A stretch of DNA of 64,000 nt from Shimia sp022448905. Lineage in GTDB: Bacteria > Pseudomonadota > Alphaproteobacteria > Rhodobacterales > Rhodobacteraceae. A program made the translations under genes and the position numbers. The stretch spans positions 1,798,001 through 1,862,000 of the forward strand of contig NZ_CP138953.1 of the NCBI RefSeq assembly GCF_047126315.1. Direction: 5' to 3'. Under the pieces are notes generated by a model. That model was not told where the DNA came from and made no database searches. It saw only the letters and a program-made list of their open reading frames with translations. Below are positions 1 to 7,230 of the stretch, in pieces; position 1 is the first letter of the stretch, and the number at the start of each line of letters is the position of its first letter.

Positions 1-2011
1 GGAAACTCTGGAGCAGGCCCGCGACGCAGCCGAGGCCATTGAGGTGGACCTTGAAGAACTGCCTGCTGTTGTGGATATGAAGGCAGCACTGGCCGAGGGC
101 GCCACAAAGGTGCACGACGATCTGACCAGCAACCTCTGCTATGACTGGGGATTTGTTGAAGAAAACAAGCCAGCGGTTGATGCCGCGTTTGAAGCCGCAG
201 CCCATGTCACTACGCTTGAGCTGCGTAACAACCGATTGGTCGCGAACCCAATGGAGCCTCGTGTGGCGATTGGCGACTTCAACCGTGCGACAGGTGAAAG
301 TACGCTCTATACGACCAGCCAAAACCCACATGTGATCCGTCTTCTGATGGGCGCGTTTGTTCTCGGCATTCCAGAGCACAAACTCCGCGTTGTAGCACCG
401 GATGTTGGTGGCGGTTTTGGTACCAAAATCTTCCACTACGCCGAAGAAGCCTTCTGCACCTTCGCGGCCAAAGCGCTGAACCGGCCGGTTAAGTGGACAT
501 CTACACGTTCGGAAGCTTTCATTTCTGATGCACATGGCCGTGATCATGTGACCAAAATTGAGTTGGCGCTGGACGCGGACAACAACTTCACCGCTTTGCG
601 CACGGACACCTATGCGAATATGGGCGCCTATCTGTCGACCTTTGCACCTTCAGTTCCAACTTGGCTGCATGGCACGCTTATGGCGGGTAACTACAAGACG
701 CCGCTGATTTATGTGAACGTGAAGGCGGTCTTTACCAACACTGTGCCGGTGGATGCGTACCGCGGCGCGGGACGCCCAGAAGCGACGTATCAGCTTGAAC
801 GCGTGATCGACAAAGCCGCGCGTGAGTTGGGTGTCGACCCAATTGCCCTGCGTCGCCAGAACTTCATCACGGAGTTTCCTTATGCCACGCCTGTGGCGGT
901 TGAGTATGACACCGGTGACTATCACGGTACTATGGATGCGCTTGAAAAAATGGCGGATCTGTCCGGTTTTGAAGCACGCCGCAAGGAAAGCGAAGCGCGT
1001 GGTAAGCTGCGTGGCTTTGGTGTGAACTGCTACATCGAAGCTTGTGGCATCGCACCGTCCAACCTCGTGGGTCAACTTGGTGCGCGGGCCGGTCTCTATG
1101 AGAGCGCCACGGTGCGGGTTAACGCAACCGGTGGTATTGTGGTTATGACGGGCTCACACAGCCACGGTCAGGGCCATGAGACTTCCTTCCCACAAGTGAT
1201 CGCGGAAATGATCGGCATCGATGAAAGCATGGTCGAAATCGAACATGGCGACACTGCGAATACGCCAATGGGCATGGGAACGTATGGCTCCCGCTCGATT
1301 GCCGTTGGTGGCTCAGCCATGGTGCGTGCAACAGAGAAAATCATCGCCAAGGCGAAGAAGATCGCAGCGCATTTGATGGAAGCTGCAGAGGCTGACATCG
1401 AACTCAAGGATGGTGCGTTCAGTGTAGCAGGGACCGACAAATCCGTGGCCTGGGGCGACGTGACCCTCGCTGCCTACGTTCCGCACAACTACCCTCTGGA
1501 AGACATCGAGCCTGGGCTGGAAGAAACCGCCTTCTATGATCCTGCGAACTTCACCTATCCTTCTGGCGCTTACGCCTGTGAGGTGGAGGTGGACCCTGAC
1601 ACCGGCAAGGTCACAATCGAGGCCTTTAATGCCGCAGATGATTTCGGAAACATCATCAACCCGATGATTGTAGACGGTCAGGTGCATGGCGGTATTGGTC
1701 AAGGCATTGGCCAAGCGTTGCTTGAAAACGCGGCTTATGACGAGAACGGCCAGTTGCTGAGCGCGTCCTACATGGACTACGCTATGCCACGCGCCAGCGA
1801 TGTGCCTTTCTATGGCGTCGATCACTCGAGCCAAACACCCTGTACCCACAACCCGCTTGGGGTGAAGGGCTGCGGAGAAGCTGGCGCCATTGGGTCTCCA
1901 CCTGCGGTCGTGAACGCGGTTGTTGACGCATTGCGCTCTGGCGGGCACGACATTCACCATATCGATATGCCAGTGTCGCCGTCGCGCGTCTGGCAGGCGA
2001 TGAATGGATAA
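1..2011 (+). CDS. Form II CO-dehydrogenase-like (CoxL family) molybdopterin-binding large subunit, 5' partial
   Basis: Large catalytic subunit of a xanthine oxidase-family molybdenum hydroxylase. The reading frame is open to the left edge, so the gene starts outside the window; about 670 residues are visible of the usual roughly 780-800. The active-site loop at 755-775 reads AYRGAGR, the form II type; true (form I) CO dehydrogenases carry AYRCSFR with a selenylated Cys. Cofactor-binding stretches such as DVGGGFGTK and GVKGCGEAGAIGSPPAV are intact. The FAD subunit follows after 14 bp, so the order is L then M, typical of form II clusters (small-large-medium). The small FeS subunit is presumably just upstream. 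Substrate unknown: form II enzymes have not generally been shown to oxidise CO at useful rates. An in-frame GTG at 44 is not the start. Confidence 0.9.
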   Translation, partial: ETLEQARDAAEAIEVDLEELPAVVDMKAALAEGATKVHDDLTSNLCYDWGFVEENKPAVDAAFEAAAHVTTLELRNNRLVANPMEPRVAIGDFNRATGESTLYTTSQNPHVIRLLMGAFVLGIPEHKLRVVAPDVGGGFGTKIFHYAEEAFCTFAAKALNRPVKWTSTRSEAFISDAHGRDHVTKIELALDADNNFTALRTDTYANMGAYLSTFAPSVPTWLHGTLMAGNYKTPLIYVNVKAVFTNTVPVDAYRGAGRPEATYQLERVIDKAARELGVDPIALRRQNFITEFPYATPVAVEYDTGDYHGTMDALEKMADLSGFEARRKESEARGKLRGFGVNCYIEACGIAPSNLVGQLGARAGLYESATVRVNATGGIVVMTGSHSHGQGHETSFPQVIAEMIGIDESMVEIEHGDTANTPMGMGTYGSRSIAVGGSAMVRATEKIIAKAKKIAAHLMEAAEADIELKDGAFSVAGTDKSVAWGDVTLAAYVPHNYPLEDIEPGLEETAFYDPANFTYPSGAYACEVEVDPDTGKVTIEAFNAADDFGNIINPMIVDGQVHGGIGQGIGQALLENAAYDENGQLLSASYMDYAMPRASDVPFYGVDHSSQTPCTHNPLGVKGCGEAGAIGSPPAVVNAVVDALRSGGHDIHHIDMPVSPSRVWQAMNG

Positions 2012-2025
2012 CTGGAGGAAATAAA

Positions 2026-2826
2026 ATGTATAATTTCGACTTCGAAAAACCCTCCACAATTGCGGATGCGGTGTCCGCGCTGGGCACAGAAGACGCTCAG
2101 GCGCTGGGTGGGGGGCAGACGTTGCTCCCGACAATGAAGCAGCGTTTGGCGAGTCCGTCCAAACTTGTGAGCCTAAAAGGCATTGCGGAGATGCAAGGCA
2201 TCTGCACTGGCGATGATGGCGCATTGTGCATTGGCGGCGCCACAACGCATGCGGATGTCGCCGCTGGAGCAGGGGCCTACGCTGGGCTGGCTGGTCTTGC
2301 CGCGGGTATCGGTGACCCTGCAGTGCGTGCTCGCGGTACCATTGGCGGCTCCTTGGCCAACAATGATCCGGCGGCGTGCTATCCGGCAGGCGCTTTGGCC
2401 TCGGGAGCAACCATCGTCACCAATGCACGTGAGATTGCAGCGGACGACTACTTCCAAGGCATGTTCACAACGGCCCTGGATGAAGGCGAGATCATCACCG
2501 AAGTGCGCTTCCCTGTGCCAGAAGCATCTAATTATCAAAAGTTTGAGCAGCCTGCTTCACGCTTTGCGCTGGTTGGCGTGTTTGTCGCCAAATTCGCAGA
2601 TGGTGTTCGGGTCGCGGTCACAGGTGCGTCTGAGGACGGCGTATTCCGCTGGTCGGAAGCCGAGGCGGCTTTGTCGTGTAACTTCTCGGCGGATGCGATT
2701 GTCGATATGGCACCAGGTGCGGATGGCATGATCTCCGATCTGCATGGCACTGCAGCCTATCGCGCACATCTGGTGGGTGTTCTGACGCGCCGAGCGGTGG
2801 CTGCGGCGCTAAGCCTTCCCACCTAA
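2026..2826 (+). CDS. FAD-binding medium subunit of molybdenum hydroxylase (CoxM family)
   Basis: 266-residue flavoprotein subunit that passes electrons from the FeS subunit to the acceptor. The two FAD-contact motifs of the family are visible: GGGQTLLP near residue 28 and TIGGSLANNDPAA near residue 106. The length is normal (about 260-290). The start has a good ribosome binding site (GGAGGA) 6 bp upstream and lies 14 bp after the large subunit, so the two are co-transcribed. It is the last gene of the operon: a strong hairpin follows immediately. Confidence 0.9.
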   Translation: MYNFDFEKPSTIADAVSALGTEDAQALGGGQTLLPTMKQRLASPSKLVSLKGIAEMQGICTGDDGALCIGGATTHADVAAGAGAYAGLAGLAAGIGDPAVRARGTIGGSLANNDPAACYPAGALASGATIVTNAREIAADDYFQGMFTTALDEGEIITEVRFPVPEASNYQKFEQPASRFALVGVFVAKFADGVRVAVTGASEDGVFRWSEAEAALSCNFSADAIVDMAPGADGMISDLHGTAAYRAHLVGVLTRRAVAAALSLPT

Positions 2827-2832
2827 AAGAAA

Positions 2833-2865
2833 AAAGCCCCGGCTGTTTGGTCGGGGCTTTCGCGT
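2833..2865. terminator. Bidirectional rho-independent terminator
   Basis: Perfect 9-bp stem AAAGCCCCG/CGGGGCTTT with a 10-nt loop. It is flanked by A-rich sequence on the left and T-rich on the right, so it can serve both the oxidoreductase operon and the convergent gene at 2880-3413. Confidence 0.85.
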
Positions 2866-2879
2866 TTTCAGCTGTGTGA

Positions 2880-3413
2880 TCAGGAAGAAGGCAGATTATT
2901 CGGGTCAAAAGCACACCATTCGCCTGCTTTCTGAAGCGCAAGTGCAAAGCCTTCAGGTGAAAACCGCCCCAACAGCATTTCTTCGTTTTGAGCGCTCCGG
3001 TCCAACAGGATATCGACGGATTGTTTGGCGTTACTGACGCTGCTGATTAGGTCCGGTAGCATGCCCCCCGTCATATACATGCCATAGCCGCCGATATCGT
3101 CACCGGTGAACATTTCGTCGCCTAGCCAGCTCGTTTCCTCGTCAAAAGCAATCGCCGGGTAGTCTTCTTCTCCCCATGGTGCTCCGATTTCGCCAGGCCA
3201 TGGAAGATAGTCGTAGCCAAAACTCGCGTTGTAGCCGTTTTGATAGAACGTCAACACCAGAGCACCAGAGGTGTGGCGTGCGGCGCGGGTGGAAAAGACG
3301 TGGCAGGCGTGGCCTACTTTGGCTGCGCCCCAATCGCCGCTTTCAAAAGTCGCGGCTTGTGCTGTGCCTGCAAGAGCCAGGCTTGCTGCAAAAATGGCAG
3401 GTGTGAGTTTCAT
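2880..3413 (-). CDS. Exported protein of unknown function
   Basis: 177 residues. I chose the ATG at 3413 because it opens a textbook signal peptide (MKLTPAIFAASLALAGTAQA, cleavage after AQA); a longer frame to 3488 adds an unlikely leader. The mature part is acidic and rich in Gly, Tyr and Trp, with two Cys (HACHVF near the mature N-terminus, WCAF near the C-terminus) that could form a disulfide. No domain recognised. Convergent with the oxidoreductase operon and separate from infC upstream of it. Confidence 0.7.
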   Translation of the reverse strand: MKLTPAIFAASLALAGTAQAATFESGDWGAAKVGHACHVFSTRAARHTSGALVLTFYQNGYNASFGYDYLPWPGEIGAPWGEEDYPAIAFDEETSWLGDEMFTGDDIGGYGMYMTGGMLPDLISSVSNAKQSVDILLDRSAQNEEMLLGRFSPEGFALALQKAGEWCAFDPNNLPSS

Positions 3414-3511
3414 GAAATGTCCTGTTTTGGTGAGGTTTAAAACGTTGTGCGCGACACAATTGGCGCGAGTTATGAAGAATTGGTTCACTTTTTAGGTGTG
3501 ATTTCGCAAAA

Positions 3512-3540
3512 AGAAACCCCGCGCAAGGCGCGGGGTTTCT
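3512..3540. terminator. Terminator of infC
   Basis: 13-bp perfect stem AGAAACCCCGCGC / GCGCGGGGTTTCT with a 3-nt loop, located 24 bp beyond the infC stop codon (minus strand). Confidence 0.85.
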
Positions 3541-3563
3541 CACAAAATCGTCAGAATTTGAGA

Positions 3564-4109
3564 TTACTTGGACAGCGGGCCGATCATCATGATCATTTGG
3601 CGACCTTCCATCTTCGGCATGTTTTCAACTTTGCCGATCTCTTTCACGTCTTCTGCGACGCGTTCCAGCAACTCGCGACCGAGGTTCTGGTGGGCCATTT
3701 CACGGCCCCGGAAACGCAGAGTGACTTTGACTTTGTCGCCGTTTTCGAGGAATTTGAAAACGTTGCGCATTTTCACGCCATAGTCATGGGTATCCGTGTT
3801 GGGACGGAACTTGACCTCTTTGACCTCGATGGTCTTCTGCTTTTTCCGGGCTTCGGATTCACGCTTCTGCTGTTCATATTTGAACTTACCGAAGTCCATG
3901 ATCTTGCAAACCGGCGGGTTTGCGTTGGGAGAAATCTCCACGAGATCCAAACCAGCTTCGTCAGCCATGGCCATGGCTTTGGCCGGGTGCACGACACCGA
4001 CGTTTTCGCCGTCTGCGCCAATCAAGCGGATTTCGGGCGCGCGGATGCGTCCGTTGACTCGAGGTCCAGTGTCACGCTGAGGCGGTGCGTTATGAGGTCT
4101 GCGGGCTAT
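3564..4109 (-). CDS. infC: Translation initiation factor IF-3
   Basis: 181 residues, the normal IF-3 length. It binds the 30S subunit and checks the start codon and initiator tRNA. Typical alphaproteobacterial signatures are visible: an N-terminal ARRPHNAPPQ block, RAPEIRLIGADG, a linker rich in Lys and Glu (EQQKRESEARKKQK), and the C-terminal domain with FRGREMAHQ. The frame has a TGA 15 nt upstream of codon ATA at 4107-4109 and no ATG, GTG or TTG before residue 28 (TTG at 4025). A start at 4025 would delete the conserved N-terminus. An AGGAAG ribosome binding site sits 6 nt before the ATA. I therefore infer AUA initiation, consistent with the known use of rare start codons (AUU in E. coli) for infC autoregulation. 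Confidence 0.95.
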   Translation of the reverse strand: MARRPHNAPPQRDTGPRVNGRIRAPEIRLIGADGENVGVVHPAKAMAMADEAGLDLVEISPNANPPVCKIMDFGKFKYEQQKRESEARKKQKTIEVKEVKFRPNTDTHDYGVKMRNVFKFLENGDKVKVTLRFRGREMAHQNLGRELLERVAEDVKEIGKVENMPKMEGRQMIMMIGPLSK

Positions 4110-4304
4110 GGTTTTCTTCCTTCAATGGTGAATGCCTTTGGGCGCCTAATTTATTCGGCCTTTTCGGGCGATACAACCGCCGAATCCATGACGATGACGC
4201 AAATCCAGCGGGTTTCCCCCTTGAGAGAGGGCGTTGCGCGGCGGAAATTGAGGGAGCGAAGGGCCCGAACTGTTCGGGTGGGAGAGTTAGAGTTGGAGAA
4301 TTCC

Positions 4305-4994
4305 ATGAAGAATCTTATTTTTGTTGTGATTGCCGGGGCCGTTGCTGTGGTGGCTTATTTTGTTTTGGGGCAGGGCAAAGACGATTCCGTGACCGAGGCG
4401 CCTGTGGTTGAGACTTCACCGGCTGTTGAAGCGGTTGAAGAGGTGCAGCAGGCCGCGGAAGAGGCTGTTGACGAGGCCGCGGCTGGTGTGGCGGCGGCCA
4501 CTGACGCGGCACAGGAGGCCGCAGATGAGGCGGTGCAGGCTGTGACCGAGCAGGTTGAAGCGGTGCAGGACGCAGCTGAGGAAGCGGCCGACGCTGCAGA
4601 GACAGCCGTAACAGAGGCGGTTGAAGGTGCCGCAGATGCGGCAGCTGACGCCACTGCGGCAGCTACTGACGCGGCGGAAGACGCTGCTGCAGCGGCAACA
4701 GACGTCGCCAGCGAAGCAACAGATGCAACAACTGAAGCGGTCTCAGAGGCTGCTGAATCTGCCACCGACGTCGCGGCCCAAGCTGGCGACGCGGCAGCGA
4801 CCGGTGTTGCGGATCTGGCGAGCGTCTTTACGGCTGACGGCTTTGATATGGCCAAAGTTTCTGAGGTGATTGACGGCTCCTCTTTGGGAGCGCTGCAGAA
4901 AGCCTCTCTGAAAACGGCCATTGAGAGTGCAGTGAACAACCCGGAGATGCTGACGCAAGCGCTGGACACGGCAAAGCAGGCGCTTGGTTTGTAA
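4305..4994 (+). CDS. Membrane-anchored alanine-rich (coiled-coil) protein
   Basis: 229 residues starting at ATG 4305 with GGAG upstream; the frame stays open far upstream only because it runs antisense to infC. Residues 1-22 form one hydrophobic segment (MKNLIFVVIAGAVAVVAYFVLG). Residues about 30-170 are an Ala/Glu/Asp/Val/Thr low-complexity stretch of imperfect heptad or undecad type (units like DAAEEAADAAE, ATDAAEDAAAAATD), expected to be a long helix. The last 55 residues are normal-complexity (SVFTADGFDMAKVSEVIDGS...). Inference: a single-pass membrane or periplasmic structural helix ending in a small domain. Function unknown. Confidence 0.8.
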   Translation: MKNLIFVVIAGAVAVVAYFVLGQGKDDSVTEAPVVETSPAVEAVEEVQQAAEEAVDEAAAGVAAATDAAQEAADEAVQAVTEQVEAVQDAAEEAADAAETAVTEAVEGAADAAADATAAATDAAEDAAAAATDVASEATDATTEAVSEAAESATDVAAQAGDAAATGVADLASVFTADGFDMAKVSEVIDGSSLGALQKASLKTAIESAVNNPEMLTQALDTAKQALGL

Positions 4995-5011
4995 AAACGG
5001 ATTTAAAAACG

Positions 5012-5043
5012 AAAAACGCCCCGACCAATGTCGGGGCGTTTTT
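5012..5043. terminator. Bidirectional rho-independent terminator
   Basis: 13-bp stem AAAAACGCCCCGA / TCGGGGCGTTTTT with a 6-nt loop. It is A-rich on one side and T-rich on the other, between the convergent alanine-rich gene and ferredoxin-NADP reductase. Confidence 0.9.
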
Positions 5044-5062
5044 GTGTCCGATGGCAAAGCCC

Positions 5063-5911
5063 TTAGTCGAGGAAGGCCTTCTCAACCACGTATTGGGCTG
5101 GTTTGGAGTTGGCGCCTTCTTCGAGACCGGCCTCCTCCAGCATTTCCTTCAATTCCAGGTTGAACGCCAGGTTGCCACAGATCATGGCGCGGTCGCTTTC
5201 TGGGTTGAGCGGCTCAACATCCAGATCAGCATAGGCTTCACCAGACCGGATCAGATCGGTGATGCGTCCCATCTTGGCGCTCTCTTCACGGGTGGTGGTC
5301 GGGTAGTATTTGATCTTCTTCCAGAAGTCTTCGCCGATCACTTCATTGAGCAACTCGTCGTCCTTGAGGGCTTCAATCAGGTCACGGCCATAGGTCAACT
5401 CACCCGCTTCGCGGCAGGTGTGCGTGATGATGACTTCGTCGTAATCCTGATAGGTTTGCGGCTCACGCAGCAGGGAGGCAAACGGGGCAAAGCCAGTGCC
5501 TGTGGCAAAGAACCAAATCCGTTTGCCGGGGATCAGGGCGTCATGCACCAGGGTGCCAACAGGCTTTGGACGCAGGATGACTTCATCACCTGGTTGGATG
5601 TGCTGCAACTTGGAGGTCAGCGGGCCGTCTTGCACCTTGATGGAATAGAACTCCATCTCTTCATCCCAGCTTGGCGAGGCAATGGAATAAGCGCGCAGGA
5701 GAGGCTTTTGTTTGCCTGTTTTGGGGTCCGGGTCGCCCATCAGTCCAATCATCACAAACTCACCAGAGCGGAACCGCAGGGAGGCGGGACGGGTGCATTT
5801 GAAGGAAAACAGACGGTCGGTGTAGTGCTTCACCTCGGTGACGGTTTGAGCGTCAGGCAGGGCGGGCACTTTCTGGGCGGTGGATTCGGTCACGGGTTTT
5901 TGCTCGGTCAT
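5063..5911 (-). CDS. fpr: Ferredoxin/flavodoxin-NADP(+) reductase
   Basis: 282 residues from ATG 5911 (MTEQKPVTES); an extension to 5944 is unlikely. FAD-binding RAYSIAS lies near residue 74. The NADP-binding GTGFAPFASLLRE lies near residue 137. The C-terminal region includes MICGN followed by ELKEMLEEAGLEEG. This is the bacterial FNR/Fpr class, exchanging electrons between NADP(H) and ferredoxin or flavodoxin. It lies 117 bp downstream of the sulfate reduction operon on the same strand. Because sulfite reductases of this type take electrons from ferredoxin, a functional link is plausible but not shown. Confidence 0.92.
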   Translation of the reverse strand: MTEQKPVTESTAQKVPALPDAQTVTEVKHYTDRLFSFKCTRPASLRFRSGEFVMIGLMGDPDPKTGKQKPLLRAYSIASPSWDEEMEFYSIKVQDGPLTSKLQHIQPGDEVILRPKPVGTLVHDALIPGKRIWFFATGTGFAPFASLLREPQTYQDYDEVIITHTCREAGELTYGRDLIEALKDDELLNEVIGEDFWKKIKYYPTTTREESAKMGRITDLIRSGEAYADLDVEPLNPESDRAMICGNLAFNLELKEMLEEAGLEEGANSKPAQYVVEKAFLD

Positions 5912-6028
5912 ATCAACTATTGGGCGGGACTGCCCGCTCCTCATGTAACATTTCTGGTGAGGTTTTGAAGGGATAGCAGCGATGCGGCTTTGACATAACG
6001 CAAGCTCGCATTGCTTTTTTGCGATGTG

Positions 6029-6436
6029 TTAGCCGCGCATGCGGGCTTGGTAGTTGTTGGCTTGCCAGTTGGCGCGGAATTGCCATTCGCCTTCTGGCTG
6101 GCGCTCGGCGAGATCGTCGGAGATCTCCACCTCGTCAAAGCCACAGCGGCGGGCCATGGCGTATTGGTCGGAAATCACGTGGCCTTTGGCGCGCAGGCGG
6201 CCTTTGTACCCTGCCAGGCGCAGTTGACGGGCAATGGTGAAACCACGGCCATCTGCAAAGCTGGGGAAATCCACACGGATCATCTCTGCGCCGGTGATTT
6301 GCTTGATCACGTCCGCTGGGTCCGCGCTTGACGGCACATCGAGCGCCGCCACGTCATTGGCCGCTTCGTCCAACGATACAAAGCCCAGCGTCCAGTCGTC
6401 AGAGCCAAAGCCAGTGTCTGTTACAATCACAGTCAT
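6029..6436 (-). CDS. DUF934 family protein of the sulfite reduction operon
   Basis: 135 residues. DUF934 proteins almost always follow cysH or cysI in alpha- and betaproteobacteria; their biochemical role is not settled. Visible family features: an N-terminal hydrophobic strand, the VDFPSFADGRGFTIARQLR block around residues 54-72, and GHVISDQYAMARRCGFDEVEI. Its ATG overlaps the cysH stop (ATGA, 4 bp), so translation is coupled. It is the last gene of the operon. Confidence 0.85.
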   Translation of the reverse strand: MTVIVTDTGFGSDDWTLGFVSLDEAANDVAALDVPSSADPADVIKQITGAEMIRVDFPSFADGRGFTIARQLRLAGYKGRLRAKGHVISDQYAMARRCGFDEVEISDDLAERQPEGEWQFRANWQANNYQARMRG

Positions 6437-7230
6437 ATTTTTTCTCCTGTCCGCACCATTTTGCCGTCAACAAAATGGATGCCACATTCGTCTTTGTCCT
6501 GGCCGCGCCAGCGCCCGGAGCGCGGGTCTTCGCCTTCTGCTACTGGGGAGGTGCAGGGGGCGCAGCCAATTGAGGGGTAGCCTTGCGCGACCAACGGGTG
6601 GCGCGGCAGGCGGTTTTCTTCCATGTAGGCGCGCACGTCTTCCGGCGCCCAATGGGCCAATGGGTTGACCTTGATGCGGCCGGTAAAGTCCTCGACCTCA
6701 AAGAAATCCAAAGCGGCTCGGGTGCCGGATTGGAACCGCTTGCGGCCGGTGATCCAGCCGTCATAGCCGCGCAGCGCCTTTTGCAAGGGGCGCGTTTTGC
6801 GCAGGGAACAGCAGGCGTCAGTGTCAAACTGGTGCAAGGTGCCGTCCGGGTCTTCTGCCGCCAAGGTGGCGTCGCTGGCGCGGATGATCTGGATGTTGTC
6901 CAGATGCAGGCGTTCGGCCACTTCTTGTTGATACACAAGGGTTTCTGTGAACAGCATTTCCGTGTCGACAAAGATCACAGGAATGCTGCGGTCTACCACA
7001 GCGGCCATATGCAAGAGCACCACGGACTCCGCGCCAAAGGAAGAGACCAGAGCCAGTTTTCCGGCTTGGGGGTCCTTTAGAGCAGCCTCCATGACGGACG
7101 TTGCGGAGTGGTGGCGATAGCGCGCGTTGAGCACGTCCACCTTGGCTTGCAACGGGTCCTTCCGCTCTGACGCGGGCGAAATCGCCGACGTCAGAGGGGA
7201 GGTCAACGGGGTTATGCCATTATGCTGCAT
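6433..7230 (-). CDS. cysH: Adenylyl-/phosphoadenylyl-sulfate reductase
   Basis: 265 residues from ATG 7230; this start overlaps the cysI stop by 11 bp. It reduces APS or PAPS to sulfite in assimilatory sulfate reduction. Nucleotide-binding SSFGAESVVLLHM and the conserved DTEMLF are present. The paired Cys of CCSLRK (about residue 140) and the CAPC pair (about 222) are the four [4Fe-4S] ligands found in the APS-reducing bacterial type, which argues for APS as substrate. The catalytic Cys lies in ECGIH near residue 247. Confidence 0.92.
   Translation of the reverse strand: MQHNGITPLTSPLTSAISPASERKDPLQAKVDVLNARYRHHSATSVMEAALKDPQAGKLALVSSFGAESVVLLHMAAVVDRSIPVIFVDTEMLFTETLVYQQEVAERLHLDNIQIIRASDATLAAEDPDGTLHQFDTDACCSLRKTRPLQKALRGYDGWITGRKRFQSGTRAALDFFEVEDFTGRIKVNPLAHWAPEDVRAYMEENRLPRHPLVAQGYPSIGCAPCTSPVAEGEDPRSGRWRGQDKDECGIHFVDGKMVRTGEKI

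Noticed and set aside
44..46. GTG as start of the CoxL-like gene
   Set aside because: The frame is open to the window edge and the residues before it fit the family, so the gene is truncated by the window.
3447..4304. Upstream part of a 515-codon open frame leading into the alanine-rich gene
   Set aside because: It lies antisense to infC and has no family resemblance; the real protein starts at 4305 with its own ribosome binding site and membrane anchor.
4355..4969. 204-codon frame antisense to the alanine-rich gene
   Set aside because: A by-product of the repetitive GCN codons (reads Ala/Ser repeats); no start signal or family.
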